Source: a virus. Taken from it: a DNA stretch of 31,359 nucleotides. Position numbers and translations under genes: made by a program. The notes below the pieces were generated by a model. It was not told the DNA's origin, searched no databases, and saw only the letters and a program-made list of their open reading frames with translations. Below are positions 8,512 through 17,742 of this stretch, one piece after another. Location: positions 1-31,359 of IMG/VR virus record IMGVR_UViG_3300020193_000089. One strand, given 5' to 3'. Every line of letters begins with the position of its first letter. Position 1 is the first letter of the stretch.

Positions 8512-9606
8512 ATGGCAAATTGGAAAAAAGTAATAGTATCGGGAAGTGTAGCTCAGTTAAGTAATTTAAGTATTAGTAGTAACTTAGCTGTAACCGGCTC
8601 GTTAAACGCTTTAGGACTAACCAATGCAAATAAGCCGAATATAGTTTCTTATGATACAACTACAGGTTTATTCTCTTATCAAGGTACCGGTTCATTTACC
8701 GCAACTACTGCTTCTTATATTTTAAGTAGCGGGGTAGATGGCCCTCTAGGTATGGATAGCATACTTAGTGCCTCTCATGCCGTAAGCGCTTCAATTGCAG
8801 GTAGAACAAAAGGTACTTTATCTCAAGTAGCTGGCGGAGGTCTTAATGCTTTTTCTTTCAACGGTAGTACTGACGTAACAGTAGAAGTCAGCGGTGCTGC
8901 TCAACTTTCTCAAAACGCTATTACAAAGTGGAATGACACAGATAATAAGTTTACCAATTCGAGTCTCTTTGATAACGGTACTTTAATAACCGGTTCTACA
9001 TCAATAGTTCTTACTGGCGCCAATTCAAGCTTAACTGGTTCATTTAGCGGATCATTTAAAGGAGACGGTTCACAACTAACCGGCCTTGTAACTGAATTAG
9101 ACTTCTCTGGTTCAACCGGAGGCGGTAATGTAGATCTTTTAACTCAGGTATTTACAATTACCGGTACAGCTAATGAAATAGAAACATCAGCTGCCTCTCA
9201 AACGCTAACAATCGGGTTACCTAATAACGTTACTATTGGTAACAATTTAGTAGTTAGTAATAATTTAACAGTATTCGGTACTGCTAGCTTCCAACAAACA
9301 ACAAATCTTGAGGTTGCAGATAGATTTATTCTTCTTGCTTCTGGATCAAACGCAGCAGGTGATGGGGGTATCGTAGTACAGCAAGCAACACAGAATGTAG
9401 GCGAATTATTTGCATTCGATAGCGGAACTACAAGATGGGGATTAACTGGTTCATTTACCGCCAATCAAAGTACTTATACACCTGATGCATTTATGGCAGC
9501 AGCGGTTTTAGGTTCAAGCGGAGATCCAACAACAGCACCAGGTCGGTACATTGCAAAAGGTAATATATTTATAGGTAATGACGAAACAATTTGGATATAT
9601 TCTTAA
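8512..9606 (+). CDS. Tail fibre-like protein with MANWKKVIVSGS N terminus
   Basis: A 364-residue fibre-like protein. The first 20 residues (MANWKKVIVSGSVAQLSNLS) are nearly shared with the protein starting at 9939, which suggests a common virion-attachment segment. The body has SGS/TGS-rich beta repeats (VTGSLNALG, ILSASHAVSASIAG), followed by a GDGSQLTGL motif and a C-terminal domain with VADRFILLASGSNAAGDGGIVVQQ, GELFAFDSGTTRWGLTG and IFIGNDETIWIYS. The pattern is common in T4-like fibre or structural proteins of uncultured phages. No S74 chaperone motif is present. The ATG lies behind AAAAAGACAGGAAA, a weak purine-rich leader. Confidence 0.75.
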   Translation: MANWKKVIVSGSVAQLSNLSISSNLAVTGSLNALGLTNANKPNIVSYDTTTGLFSYQGTGSFTATTASYILSSGVDGPLGMDSILSASHAVSASIAGRTKGTLSQVAGGGLNAFSFNGSTDVTVEVSGAAQLSQNAITKWNDTDNKFTNSSLFDNGTLITGSTSIVLTGANSSLTGSFSGSFKGDGSQLTGLVTELDFSGSTGGGNVDLLTQVFTITGTANEIETSAASQTLTIGLPNNVTIGNNLVVSNNLTVFGTASFQQTTNLEVADRFILLASGSNAAGDGGIVVQQATQNVGELFAFDSGTTRWGLTGSFTANQSTYTPDAFMAAAVLGSSGDPTTAPGRYIAKGNIFIGNDETIWIYS

Positions 9607-9628
9607 TAGAGTTTTCAAAAGAGTAGTT

Positions 9629-9835
9629 ATGGGTTTTAACGCAAATAACGTAGTAGTAAATAATAAACGTGTAGAGGAGCTCCATAAGGCTCCTTTACCT
9701 GTCTTAAGTCTTAATAAACCTGAGGTTGAGACTTTGTTAAATTTAATAAGAGAATCTCATTTCAAAGGAGAGCAGGTTCAAAAGATATTTGAATTAGTTC
9801 TAAAACTTCAAGACTATTACGTTAAGCTACCCTGA
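9629..9835 (+). CDS. Small hypothetical protein in the fibre module
   Basis: A 68-residue protein, starting at ATG 9629 (MGFNANNVVVNN). The frame is open back to 9578, but that start would overlap the preceding fibre gene and add 17 unrelated residues. The C-terminal half is predicted helical, with KPEVETLLNLIRES and GEQVQKIFELVLKLQDYYVKL. No cysteine, signal or membrane segment. Small helical proteins between fibre genes may be fibre-assembly helpers, but there is no motif to show this here. It probably shares the transcript of the preceding gene. Confidence 0.65.
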   Translation: MGFNANNVVVNNKRVEELHKAPLPVLSLNKPEVETLLNLIRESHFKGEQVQKIFELVLKLQDYYVKLP

Positions 9836-9841
9836 TTCTGT

Positions 9842-9852
9842 GATATTTATAT
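9842..9852 (+). promoter_or_regulatory. Candidate late promoter, GATATTTATAT
   Basis: The core TATTTAT (9844-9850) lies just after the small hypothetical gene. It is 88 bases from the next ATG, so the leader here is much longer than usual. Confidence 0.55.
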
Positions 9853-9885
9853 GAAGGAAAGTACTGTAGGCCGAAAGGAAGTAGG

Positions 9886-9908
9886 CATATACACGGCATA
9901 AGTGTATG
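9886..9908 (+). other. Short leader hairpin before the third fibre gene
   Basis: ATACAC (9889-9894) pairs with GTGTAT (9902-9907) around a 7-base loop inside the long leader between the candidate promoter and the ATG at 9939. A short GAAA-capped element lies just upstream (around 9871-9878). A structured 5' leader is possible, but the stems are short. Confidence 0.25.
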
Positions 9909-9938
9909 TATCTAACCACAGTGTAAATTTATATTACT

Positions 9939-10397
9939 ATGCCGAATTGGAAAAAAGTCATCGTAAGCGGCTCAAATGCTGTTTTAAACTCGTTGACAGT
10001 AGCTACAAATGTTGTAGCTCAATCATTCACCGGTTCTCTATCCGGAACTGCTGCTTCTGCTTCTGCTGCTTCTGTATTTAATATTTCATCCTCACAATAT
10101 TCAGCTCAAGGAGCTTCCGCTGGTGTAGGTACAACAACAATTGTTTCTATATCCACAGGTTCATTTAGAGCCGGTTTTTTTGATTATGTAGCTTCAAGTG
10201 GAGGTAATGCTCGAGCTGGTACAGTGATGTCTGTTTGGGATGGTAGTAGTATAAACTTTACTGATAATTCAACAACAGACATTGGAAGTACTACACTTGT
10301 CACAATGAGTGTAGCTTTAAGTGGTGCTAATGCTTTATTAAGAGCAACAATAAATGGAGATACTTGGGATATAAAAACAACTTATAGACTTATTTAA
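9939..10397 (+). CDS. Short fibre-like protein, paralogue of 8512 gene
   Basis: A 152-residue protein opening with MPNWKKVIVSGSNAVLNSLT, which matches the N terminus of the protein at 8512-9606 and shows that the two are paralogous there. After an Ala/Ser-rich linker (SGTAASASAASVF) the rest is a compact beta-rich domain with RAGFFDYVASSGGNARAGTVMS, NFTDNSTTDIG and ATINGDTWDIKTTYRLI. The final part resembles small head domains in phage fibre proteins. A shared attachment segment with different C-terminal domains is the arrangement expected for alternative or accessory fibres. Confidence 0.72.
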   Translation: MPNWKKVIVSGSNAVLNSLTVATNVVAQSFTGSLSGTAASASAASVFNISSSQYSAQGASAGVGTTTIVSISTGSFRAGFFDYVASSGGNARAGTVMSVWDGSSINFTDNSTTDIGSTTLVTMSVALSGANALLRATINGDTWDIKTTYRLI

Positions 10398-10407
10398 ATA
10401 AAAATTT

Positions 10408-10755
10408 ATGGCTTTGAATCTTTCAGATATTACCTTTACTTGGCACTTCAATCCACTTTTTATTTGCCCTACATCGACTGAACATAATGATGTTGTTACT
10501 AAAGTTTTTTACGAACTTAGAGCAACTATAGGGTCTGTTAGTGGATCAGTAGGTGGATTTCAAGAGATACTTCCGATATCACCTTCTGGAAGCTTTATTC
10601 CTTTTCAAGACTTAACATCACCTATAATACAGGAGTGGGTTGAATACATGCTAGGAGAGGAGGGTGTAAAAAACCTTAAGACTGACCTTAAAGAAAAGCT
10701 TGAAAATAAATTGAATCCTACTTTTGTTATAAAGCAATCTCCTTGGATTCTATAG
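10408..10755 (+). CDS. Small conserved protein of the fibre module
   Basis: A 115-residue protein. It has one or two beta strands at the N terminus (SDITFTWHFNPLF), a V/T-rich region (VVTKVFYELRATIGSV), then FIPFQDLTSPIIQEWVEYMLG followed by a lysine-rich helix, and ends with KQSPWIL. The layout of a 'PFxxL...WV...G' motif, a charged helix and a terminal PW recalls small proteins of unknown function encoded near tail genes in other phages, but I cannot name a family. It begins 10 bases after the preceding gene with an A-rich leader (AATAAAAATT) and is likely cotranscribed with it. Confidence 0.7.
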   Translation: MALNLSDITFTWHFNPLFICPTSTEHNDVVTKVFYELRATIGSVSGSVGGFQEILPISPSGSFIPFQDLTSPIIQEWVEYMLGEEGVKNLKTDLKEKLENKLNPTFVIKQSPWIL

Positions 10756-10785
10756 TGATTTATTTAGCTATAAACAAGATTTTAA

Positions 10786-10796
10786 CTATTTATATA
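10786..10796 (+). promoter_or_regulatory. Candidate late promoter, CTATTTATATA
   Basis: The core TATTTAT (10787-10793) lies 60 bases before the ATG of the giant collagen-like fibre gene, leaving room for a structured leader. Confidence 0.55.
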
Positions 10797-10816
10797 ATAT
10801 ATTAGCATATATAAAA

Positions 10817-10853
10817 CCCCTACCTTAGGGAAAGTGAACTAAGGGAGATAAAC
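10817..10853 (+). promoter_or_regulatory. Fibre leader with SD-like site and competing hairpins
   Basis: This is the clearest Shine-Dalgarno-like sequence in the window: AAGGGAG ending 6 bases before the ATG at 10854. Two exclusive stems can be drawn. CCCTA (10818-10822) can pair with TAGGG (10826-10830) and leaves the site free. Alternatively CCTTAG (10823-10828) can pair with CTAAGG (10839-10844) and covers part of the site. This could control fibre translation; it is inferred from base pairing only. Confidence 0.4.
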
Positions 10854-13800
10854 ATGGCGAATGAATTTATTGTCCGTAACGGCCTAAAGGCCCTAAATAA
10901 TTCACAAGTTACAGGATCTCTCTCTATTTCCGGATCACTTGCCGTTCCGGCTATACCTTTAGGTTCAACTGAAACTAATGTAGTAGTAACTGATACGGAT
11001 GGAACTTTTAAATATAGAACTAATCTTAGTCTCCAAGGTACTCAAGGAATTCAAGGTATTCAAGGCAATACCGGCACTCAAGGCGCACAAGGCATACAAG
11101 GTACGCAAGGCATACAAGGTACTCAAGGAATTCAAGGTATTCAAGGCAATACCGGTACTCAAGGCATCCAAGGTACGCAAGGCATACAAGGTACTCAAGG
11201 AATTCAAGGTATTCAAGGTATTCAAGGTAATAACGGAACCCAAGGCATCCAAGGTACGCAAGGCATACAAGGTACTCAAGGAATTCAAGGTATTCAAGGT
11301 AATAACGGAATCCAAGGCATTCAAGGTATTCAAGGAACCCAAGGAATACAAGGAACCCAAGGAATACAAGGTAATACAGGAATACAAGGAATACAAGGTA
11401 TACAAGGAACTACCGGTCCTCAAGGAACTCAGGGTATTCAGGGCTCAACCGGAACCCAGGGACTACAGGGCATACAAGGTATTCAAGGTACACAAGGAAC
11501 ACAGGGTATTCAAGGAATTCAAGGCTTAACAGGAACCCAAGGAATTCAAGGCGTACAGGGTATTACCGGTCCACAAGGCACGCAAGGTACTCAAGGAATT
11601 CAAGGCGTACAAGGCATAATTGGTGCTCAAGGTAGTCAAGGAACACAAGGTATTCAAGGAATACAAGGAATACAAGGAATACAAGGTACACAGGGTACTC
11701 AAGGAATACAAGGTACACAAGGCACACAAGGCATTCAAGGAGTGCAAGGAACTACCGGTACACAAGGTATTCAAGGAATACAAGGTACACAAGGAATACA
11801 AGGCGTACAGGGTATTACCGGTATTCAAGGTATTCAAGGTATACAAGGTATACAAGGTTCTCAAGGCACTCAGGGGATTCAAGGCGTACAAGGTACTCAA
11901 GGAATACAAGGAACACAAGGAACACAGGGAACACAAGGTACCCAAGGCATTCAAGGAGTGCAAGGAACTACCGGTACACAAGGTATTCAAGGTATTACAG
12001 GACCACAAGGTATACAAGGTATTCAAGGTATTCAAGGTACACAGGGTATTCAAGGCACGCAAGGTACGCAAGGCATTCAAGGTATACAGGGAATACAAGG
12101 TACGCAAGGGACTCAAGGGACTCAAGGAACGCAGGGTATCCAAGGCATACAAGGTACGCAAGGAATACAGGGTATACAGGGGGTACAAGGCATAACTGGA
12201 ACCCAAGGTATCCAGGGTATTACTGGCCCTCAAGGTACGCAAGGAATCCAAGGTACGCAAGGAATTCAAGGAATTCAAGGGATTCAGGGTACCCAAGGTA
12301 CACAGGGTATACAAGGCCCCCAGGGTACACAAGGAATACAAGGTATTCAGGGAATTCAAGGTACAACAGGACCGCAAGGTACTCAAGGTACTCAAGGAAT
12401 TCAAGGGATACAAGGTAACACTGGTACGCAAGGAACCCAGGGAACTCAAGGAATCCAAGGTATACAAGGAATACAAGGTACGCAAGGTACACAGGGAACT
12501 CAAGGAACTCAAGGAATACAAGGCATTCAAGGTACACAAGGAATTCAAGGTATTCAAGGTACAACCGGTACACAAGGTATACAAGGCATACAAGGAACTA
12601 CCGGTCCTCAAGGAACTCAAGGCATCCAAGGTACTCAAGGTACTCAAGGCATCCAAGGCATTCAGGGAATACAAGGTATACAAGGTACACAAGGTACAAC
12701 TGGCGCTCAAGGTATACAAGGTAATACTGGTACTCAAGGAACACAAGGAACACAGGGAACGCAAGGTACGCAAGGCATTCAAGGAGTACAAGGCTTAACT
12801 GGAACTCAAGGTATCCAAGGTATTACAGGACCGCAAGGTACACAGGGTGTACAAGGTACCCAAGGTATACAAGGTATTCAAGGCACGCAAGGTACACAGG
12901 GTATTCAAGGCATACAGGGAATACAAGGTACGCAAGGTACTCAAGGTACAATTGGTACACAAGGTATACAAGGCATACAAGGTACTCAAGGAACACAAGG
13001 AATCCAGGGTATACAAGGCACCCAAGGAACTCAAGGAATTCAAGGTATACAAGGTACAACAGGACCGCAAGGTACGCAAGGAACCCAAGGCACTCAAGGG
13101 ATACAAGGTAATACCGGTACCCAAGGAACACAAGGAACACAAGGAACCCAAGGTATCCAAGGTATTCAAGGCAATACCGGTATCCAAGGTATCCAAGGTA
13201 TTCAAGGTATACAAGGAACTACTGGACCTCAAGGAACACAAGGAACACAAGGTATCCAAGGTATTCAAGGTATACAAGGAACTACTGGACCTCAAGGAAC
13301 ACAGGGAACACAAGGAACAACTGGTACGCAGGGCATTCAAGGCGTAACTGGTCCTCAAGGTACACAAGGCATTCAGGGTATCCAAGGAATTCAAGGAACA
13401 CAAGGTACTACTGGTGCACAAGGAATTCAAGGTATACAAGGTATAACAGGACCAACAGGATTTACAGGACCTCAAGGTACGCAAGGTATACAGGGTATTC
13501 AAGGTATAACTGGAACTCAAGGAACAACAGGACCTCAAGGTACACAAGGCATTCAAGGAATACAAGGTATACAGGGTATTCAAGGTACTACCGGTCCTCA
13601 GGGTACACAAGGTACTACCGGTGCTCAGGGTATTCAAGGTATCCAGGGTATAACTGGACCTACCGGACCAACCGGACCGCAAGGTATTCAAGGTATAACC
13701 GGCGCACAAGGCATTCAAGGCGTAACTGGTCCTCAAGGTACACAAGGCATTCAGGGTATCCAAGGAATTCAAGGTAGGCAAGGTACTACAGGAGCCCAAG

Positions 13801-16496
13801 GAATTCAAGGAATACAAGGTATAACTGGACCAACAGGATTTACAGGACCTCAAGGTACGCAAGGTATACAGGGTATTCAAGGCATTCAAGGTACCCAAGG
13901 TACTACAGGTACCCAAGGTACGACTGGCGCTCAAGGGATACAAGGTATCCAGGGTATAACTGGACCTACTGGGCCAACTGGACCGCAAGGTATTCAAGGT
14001 GTTACTGGGCCAACAGGTCCACAAGGCATTCAAGGTATAACAGGTCCTACAGGACCTACCGGCCCGCAAGGTACGACTGGTGCTCAAGGAATACAAGGTA
14101 TAACAGGTCCTACAGGACCGACAGGTCCGCAAGGAACTACTGGCGCTCAAGGAATTCAGGGTATAACCGGCCCAACAGGACCTACTGGACCTCAAGGAAC
14201 TACTGGTGCTCAAGGAATACAAGGTATAACTGGACCTACTGGACCAACAGGTCCGCAAGGGGCTACTGGCGCAACAGGAGCTCAAGGTATTCAAGGTATA
14301 ACAGGTCCTACAGGACCTACCGGCCCGCAAGGTACGACTGGTGCTCAAGGCATTCAAGGTATAACAGGTCCTACAGGACCTACCGGCCCGCAAGGTACGA
14401 CTGGTGCTCAAGGCATTCAAGGTATAACAGGTCCTACAGGACCTACCGGCCCGCAAGGGGCTACCGGTACTCAAGGTATTCAAGGTGCTACAGGACAAAA
14501 AGGAGGAGTACCTTATAATTTCTCTACAAGCACAACTGATTCTGACCCAGGAGCTGGAATATTCAAATATAATAGTGGTACAATTAGTTCAGTAACAACT
14601 ATTTTTATAGATAATGTTGATCAATTAGGTAATTCTCAAACTGCATGGTATGATACTTGGGATGATTCAACAACAACCTCAGCAAGAGGTGTCATCACAA
14701 TATATAGCAGAGATACAGGTACAGTTGTTAATCAATTCCAAGTAACAGGAGCAGTAACTGCTGATTCAGGTTATTATGAAATCCCTGTTTCTTATATTAG
14801 TGGTACTTTACCATCTAATGGGGCTTTATTAGCAGTTCAATTTAGTAGAACAGGTAATATAGGTGTCCAAGGTACTCAAGGTATAACAGGACCAACAGGA
14901 CCTACAGGACCGCAAGGTACAACAGGACCTACAGGGCCAACAGGACCGCAAGGTACAACAGGGCCTACAGGGCCAACAGGACCCCAAGGTACAACAGGAC
15001 CTACAGGGCCAACAGGACCGCAAGGTACAACAGGGCCTACAGGGCCAACAGGTCCACAAGGTATTCAAGGTATAACAGGTCCTACAGGACCGACAGGTCC
15101 GCAAGGTACGACTGGTGCTCAAGGAATACAAGGTATAACAGGTCCTACAGGACCAACAGGTCCACAAGGAGCCACTGGTGCTCAAGGCATACAAGGTAGA
15201 CAAGGTATCACTGGCCCAACAGGCCCGCAAGGTACGACTGGTGCTCAAGGAATACAAGGTATAACAGGTCCTACAGGACCTACCGGCCCGCAAGGTACGA
15301 CTGGTGCTCAAGGAATACAAGGTATAACTGGACCTACTGGACCGACAGGTCCGCAAGGTACGACTGGTGCTCAAGGAATACAAGGTATAACAGGTCCTAC
15401 AGGACCAACAGGACCACAAGGTACAACTGGTGCTCAAGGAATACAAGGTATAACTGGACCTACTGGACCAACAGGTCCGCAAGGTACGACTGGTGCTCAA
15501 GGAATACAAGGTATAACAGGTCCTACAGGACCAACAGGACCACAAGGTACAACAGGAGGAACAGGAGGAGCTGGCCCAACAGGACCACAAGGTACAACAG
15601 GAGGAGCTGGCCCAACAGGACCACAAGGTACAACAGGAGGAACAGGGCCACAAGGTACAACAGGAGGAACAGGATCACCAGGAGGAACAGGACCACAAGG
15701 TACAACAGGAGGAACAGGGCCACAAGGTACGACCGGTGCTCAAGGTATTCAAGGTAGACAAGGTATCACTGGCCCAACAGGACCACAAGGTACGACTGGT
15801 GCTCAAGGCATACAAGGTATAACAGGACCTACTGGACCTCAAGGAACTACTGGTGCTCAAGGTATTCAAGGTAGACAAGGTATCACTGGCCCAACAGGAC
15901 CACAAGGTACAACAGGAGGAACAGGGCCACAAGGTACAACAGGAGGAACAGGACCACAAGGTACAACAGGAGGAACAGGACCACAAGGTACAACAGGACC
16001 GACAGGTCCAAGTGCAGGTATTACCTCCTATACCAATCCATCTGATAACCGTGTTATAACTTCAGTTAACTCATCAACTATTAATGCAGAGGGTAACTTA
16101 ACATTTGACGGTACTACGTTGTATGTAGCCGGAGCATTAGGGGTAGGTACAAGTACCCCAACAACAACAGGTTTAATTAGAGCAACCAATGACGTTGTAG
16201 CTTATTACTCTTCAGATGAGAGATTAAAGGCTAATAAGTTTAGACTAGAGAGTGCGCTTGAGAAGTTATCACATATAACCGGATACGAATTTGATTGGAT
16301 TGAAGCTGAAGGTATTCATGAAAACATTGGACATGACATTGGAGTCATAGCCCAAGAAATAGAGAAGGTACTACCTGAAGTAGTAACTACACGTGACAAT
16401 GGATACAAGGCCGTTAAATACGAGAAAATAGTAGTATTACTTATTGAAGCTATTAAGGAACTTCAAGAAGAAGTTGAAAAGTTAAAAGGTAAGTAA
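10854..16496 (+). CDS. Giant collagen-like tail fibre with S74 chaperone
   Basis: An 1880-residue fibre. Residues 1-61 ([16 protein letters not shown]..., with [10 protein letters not shown]) look like a virion-attachment segment. Residues 62 to about 1217 are nearly unbroken Gly-x-y repeats, first mostly GIQ/GTQ, then increasingly GPT. An interruption of about 119 residues (1218-1336) has a beta-rich domain with [12 protein letters not shown] and [16 protein letters not shown], a domain I have seen in other phage collagen-like fibres. Residues 1337-1720 are a second Gly-x-y block, dominated by [12 protein letters not shown] units. The C terminus is an intramolecular chaperone of peptidase family S74: SDERLK begins at Ser1787, with [24 protein letters not shown] and a final coiled coil. 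In that family the chaperone trimerises the fibre and cleaves itself off before the Ser, here releasing about 94 residues. Confidence 0.92.
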   Translation: MANEFIVRNGLKALNNSQVTGSLSISGSLAVPAIPLGSTETNVVVTDTDGTFKYRTNLSLQGTQGIQGIQGNTGTQGAQGIQGTQGIQGTQGIQGIQGNTGTQGIQGTQGIQGTQGIQGIQGIQGNNGTQGIQGTQGIQGTQGIQGIQGNNGIQGIQGIQGTQGIQGTQGIQGNTGIQGIQGIQGTTGPQGTQGIQGSTGTQGLQGIQGIQGTQGTQGIQGIQGLTGTQGIQGVQGITGPQGTQGTQGIQGVQGIIGAQGSQGTQGIQGIQGIQGIQGTQGTQGIQGTQGTQGIQGVQGTTGTQGIQGIQGTQGIQGVQGITGIQGIQGIQGIQGSQGTQGIQGVQGTQGIQGTQGTQGTQGTQGIQGVQGTTGTQGIQGITGPQGIQGIQGIQGTQGIQGTQGTQGIQGIQGIQGTQGTQGTQGTQGIQGIQGTQGIQGIQGVQGITGTQGIQGITGPQGTQGIQGTQGIQGIQGIQGTQGTQGIQGPQGTQGIQGIQGIQGTTGPQGTQGTQGIQGIQGNTGTQGTQGTQGIQGIQGIQGTQGTQGTQGTQGIQGIQGTQGIQGIQGTTGTQGIQGIQGTTGPQGTQGIQGTQGTQGIQGIQGIQGIQGTQGTTGAQGIQGNTGTQGTQGTQGTQGTQGIQGVQGLTGTQGIQGITGPQGTQGVQGTQGIQGIQGTQGTQGIQGIQGIQGTQGTQGTIGTQGIQGIQGTQGTQGIQGIQGTQGTQGIQGIQGTTGPQGTQGTQGTQGIQGNTGTQGTQGTQGTQGIQGIQGNTGIQGIQGIQGIQGTTGPQGTQGTQGIQGIQGIQGTTGPQGTQGTQGTTGTQGIQGVTGPQGTQGIQGIQGIQGTQGTTGAQGIQGIQGITGPTGFTGPQGTQGIQGIQGITGTQGTTGPQGTQGIQGIQGIQGIQGTTGPQGTQGTTGAQGIQGIQGITGPTGPTGPQGIQGITGAQGIQGVTGPQGTQGIQGIQGIQGRQGTTGAQGIQGIQGITGPTGFTGPQGTQGIQGIQGIQGTQGTTGTQGTTGAQGIQGIQGITGPTGPTGPQGIQGVTGPTGPQGIQGITGPTGPTGPQGTTGAQGIQGITGPTGPTGPQGTTGAQGIQGITGPTGPTGPQGTTGAQGIQGITGPTGPTGPQGATGATGAQGIQGITGPTGPTGPQGTTGAQGIQGITGPTGPTGPQGTTGAQGIQGITGPTGPTGPQGATGTQGIQGATGQKGGVPYNFSTSTTDSDPGAGIFKYNSGTISSVTTIFIDNVDQLGNSQTAWYDTWDDSTTTSARGVITIYSRDTGTVVNQFQVTGAVTADSGYYEIPVSYISGTLPSNGALLAVQFSRTGNIGVQGTQGITGPTGPTGPQGTTGPTGPTGPQGTTGPTGPTGPQGTTGPTGPTGPQGTTGPTGPTGPQGIQGITGPTGPTGPQGTTGAQGIQGITGPTGPTGPQGATGAQGIQGRQGITGPTGPQGTTGAQGIQGITGPTGPTGPQGTTGAQGIQGITGPTGPTGPQGTTGAQGIQGITGPTGPTGPQGTTGAQGIQGITGPTGPTGPQGTTGAQGIQGITGPTGPTGPQGTTGGTGGAGPTGPQGTTGGAGPTGPQGTTGGTGPQGTTGGTGSPGGTGPQGTTGGTGPQGTTGAQGIQGRQGITGPTGPQGTTGAQGIQGITGPTGPQGTTGAQGIQGRQGITGPTGPQGTTGGTGPQGTTGGTGPQGTTGGTGPQGTTGPTGPSAGITSYTNPSDNRVITSVNSSTINAEGNLTFDGTTLYVAGALGVGTSTPTTTGLIRATNDVVAYYSSDERLKANKFRLESALEKLSHITGYEFDWIEAEGIHENIGHDIGVIAQEIEKVLPEVVTTRDNGYKAVKYEKIVVLLIEAIKELQEEVEKLKGK
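11037..14505 (+). repeat. Collagen Gly-x-y coding repeats, block 1
   Basis: About 3.5 kb of degenerate 9-base units coding Gly-x-y, mostly GGT-ATT/ACA-CAA variants (GIQ, GTQ). From about 13430 the units become longer, with a 63-base period ([21 protein letters not shown]). Units starting at 14340 and 14403 are almost identical in DNA sequence, pointing to recent tandem duplication. This part of the gene is a likely site for length change and for assembly error. Confidence 0.9.
14862..16013 (+). repeat. Collagen Gly-x-y coding repeats, block 2
   Basis: A second collagen repeat region after the globular interruption. It begins with 36-base units ([12 protein letters not shown], about 14890-15060), continues with 63-base units shared with the end of block 1, and ends with GGTGPQGTT units. 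The sharing of long units between the blocks suggests copying or recombination between them. Confidence 0.9.
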
Positions 16497-16498
16497 GT

Positions 16499-17143
16499 AT
16501 GGCAACTTTTTTAGCAGGATCAGGACCTCTTTTTTTAGGTGATCCTTATTTAAACTATAGTAGTATTTATTATGTAGCCTCCGAGAACTCGTGCCTTTAT
16601 GATGATACAAGTGGTGGTTTTTCGCTTTACCACCAGTGGAACACCAATTACGCGTTTTCACCTGAATTTAATGCCCCGTACAATATGGGGTTCTTTTACG
16701 GACAAGGCTGTCCCGGTACAATTCAGGCAGATGTAAACTTCTATGTCGATCCTTATAATGAAAATTTTGCCGACTGGGGATTATATTTTAAAGTCGGTAC
16801 TACAGGTACGGAGACTTTAATTGAAAATTTAGGATATAACCGTTCTAGTTATGACGAATGCGTAAGATATATTTTCCCTGTTAGTACAAAAGGAGGTTTA
16901 GGGCAGTCAGGAAATACTGTTTACGTAGGAATACGTAAAATAGGTAAAGCTGCAACTCCTGCATACTATGACGCAGTAGGTGTTACGTACTGTCCAGGCT
17001 CTCTTAATTATGATTATGGCGGTACATACGATTATCCCGGCTCCTGTCCCGGACAATATTCAGATTTCCTAGAGTCAAGCTTCGCTATGAAGTTTGGTAT
17101 AACTGTAGCAGTCGATAAATCGGGGTATGTAGTTACATGCTAA
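16499..17143 (+). CDS. Cysteine-containing protein behind the fibre gene
   Basis: A 214-residue protein that I do not recognise. It is rich in Tyr, Gly and Asn, has six cysteines (for example ENSCLYD, GQGCPGT, VTYCPGS and the terminal VVTC), and has no signal peptide or membrane segment. The composition suggests a beta-rich, compact domain. Its ATG lies 2 bases after the stop of the giant fibre gene, so the two are surely cotranslated. By analogy with T4-like phages, where a fibre tip adhesin or fibre-assembly protein (gp38 type) follows the long fibre gene, I infer that it may be a tip or receptor-binding protein. There is no sequence motif that proves this. Confidence 0.75.
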   Translation: MATFLAGSGPLFLGDPYLNYSSIYYVASENSCLYDDTSGGFSLYHQWNTNYAFSPEFNAPYNMGFFYGQGCPGTIQADVNFYVDPYNENFADWGLYFKVGTTGTETLIENLGYNRSSYDECVRYIFPVSTKGGLGQSGNTVYVGIRKIGKAATPAYYDAVGVTYCPGSLNYDYGGTYDYPGSCPGQYSDFLESSFAMKFGITVAVDKSGYVVTC

Positions 17144-17153
17144 AAATAAAATA

Positions 17154-17696
17154 ATGCTAACAAAAACGGGTTTACGAAAAGGATTACTGTCAGAACTGAA
17201 TATAACTACAATTAGAAATAAGGACTGGAGAATAATAAGTAAATACTCTCCAAGGTTAAATGCAAATATTCTAAACTTAGAAAAAGCCTTTGAAGGTACT
17301 ATATATACCGATTATAGTAAATTTATTGAAGATGAATTTCTTGATGGATTGTATGGTAAAAACTTTAACTCTATTTTATGCTGCGGTTTAGGATTAGGCG
17401 TTGCACCTTACCTAGTTCAACCTTTTTGTGATACTATCGATGTTGTTGAAATCGATCAGGATTGTATTGATCTTATTCAATCTGCAGGATTCTTACAACC
17501 GAAAGTCAATATCATCTGCGGCAATATCTTCAATTATACCCCTACTAAATCCTACGATTTTATATTAACAGATATCTGGCAAGATACTAAAGGAGACTAT
17601 AAAACCGAAAGACAAACTTTAGGTACAAACTTAACTCCTTTCCTAAATCAAGGAGGAACTCTATACAACCCATTGGATATTTGGCCTAAAAAATAG
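17154..17696 (+). CDS. SAM-dependent methyltransferase, spermidine-synthase-like
   Basis: A 180-residue class I methyltransferase fold. Motif I is CCGLGLGVAPYL near residue 76, followed by VVEIDQDCIDLIQS with the acidic residue that binds the SAM ribose, and YDFILTDIWQDTKGDY as the motif IV region. The latter is close to the D-x-W pattern of the spermidine-synthase superfamily, although at 180 residues the protein is shorter than a true spermidine synthase and lacks its N-terminal beta domain. Substrate unknown. It opens the modification cassette behind the fibre genes, starting 10 bases after the previous stop with the A-rich leader AAAATAAAATA. A methyl transfer on a sugar, protein or small molecule all remain possible. 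Confidence 0.8.
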   Translation: MLTKTGLRKGLLSELNITTIRNKDWRIISKYSPRLNANILNLEKAFEGTIYTDYSKFIEDEFLDGLYGKNFNSILCCGLGLGVAPYLVQPFCDTIDVVEIDQDCIDLIQSAGFLQPKVNIICGNIFNYTPTKSYDFILTDIWQDTKGDYKTERQTLGTNLTPFLNQGGTLYNPLDIWPKK

Positions 17697-17702
17697 TTTA
17701 TA

Positions 17703-17710
17703 TATAAATA
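17703..17710 (+). promoter_or_regulatory. T4-type late box TATAAATA
   Basis: An exact match to the T4 late promoter box TATAAATA on the coding strand, in the 46-base gap before the beta-propeller gene. It differs from the TATTTATA element of the other gaps. In AT-rich DNA one such match may be chance. Confidence 0.3.
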
Positions 17711-17742
17711 AAAGTTTCGTATATTAAATTAAAATAAGTGTT

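Noticed and set aside
9198-9464. Antisense frame of 88 codons opposite the second fibre gene
   Set aside because: It is fully inside a coding gene of the other strand with normal codon pattern, and no minus-strand promoter or gene is found elsewhere in the window.
9851-9901. 16-codon frame starting at ATG right after a promoter element
   Set aside because: Too short and of no recognisable composition; the region is better read as leader of the next fibre gene, though a leader peptide cannot be excluded.
10999-13347. Plus-strand alternative frames in the collagen repeat coding Lys/Val-rich proteins
   Set aside because: They are frame shadows of the same repeat (KVFKEYK-type monotony) inside a clearly coding frame with S74 and N-terminal attachment signals.
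11526-14498. Long antisense open frames in the collagen repeat (11526-12791, 12795-14498) and another at 14829-15653
   Set aside because: They are products of the repeat: with Gly-x-y codons the reverse frames lack stop codons and give monotonous Leu/Ser/Thr/Cys-rich sequences ([16 protein letters not shown]). No promoter element or start context supports them.
11037-16013. Possible CRISPR array
   Set aside because: The repeats are contiguous 9/36/63-base coding units without constant repeat plus unique spacer structure, and they sit in one uninterrupted frame.
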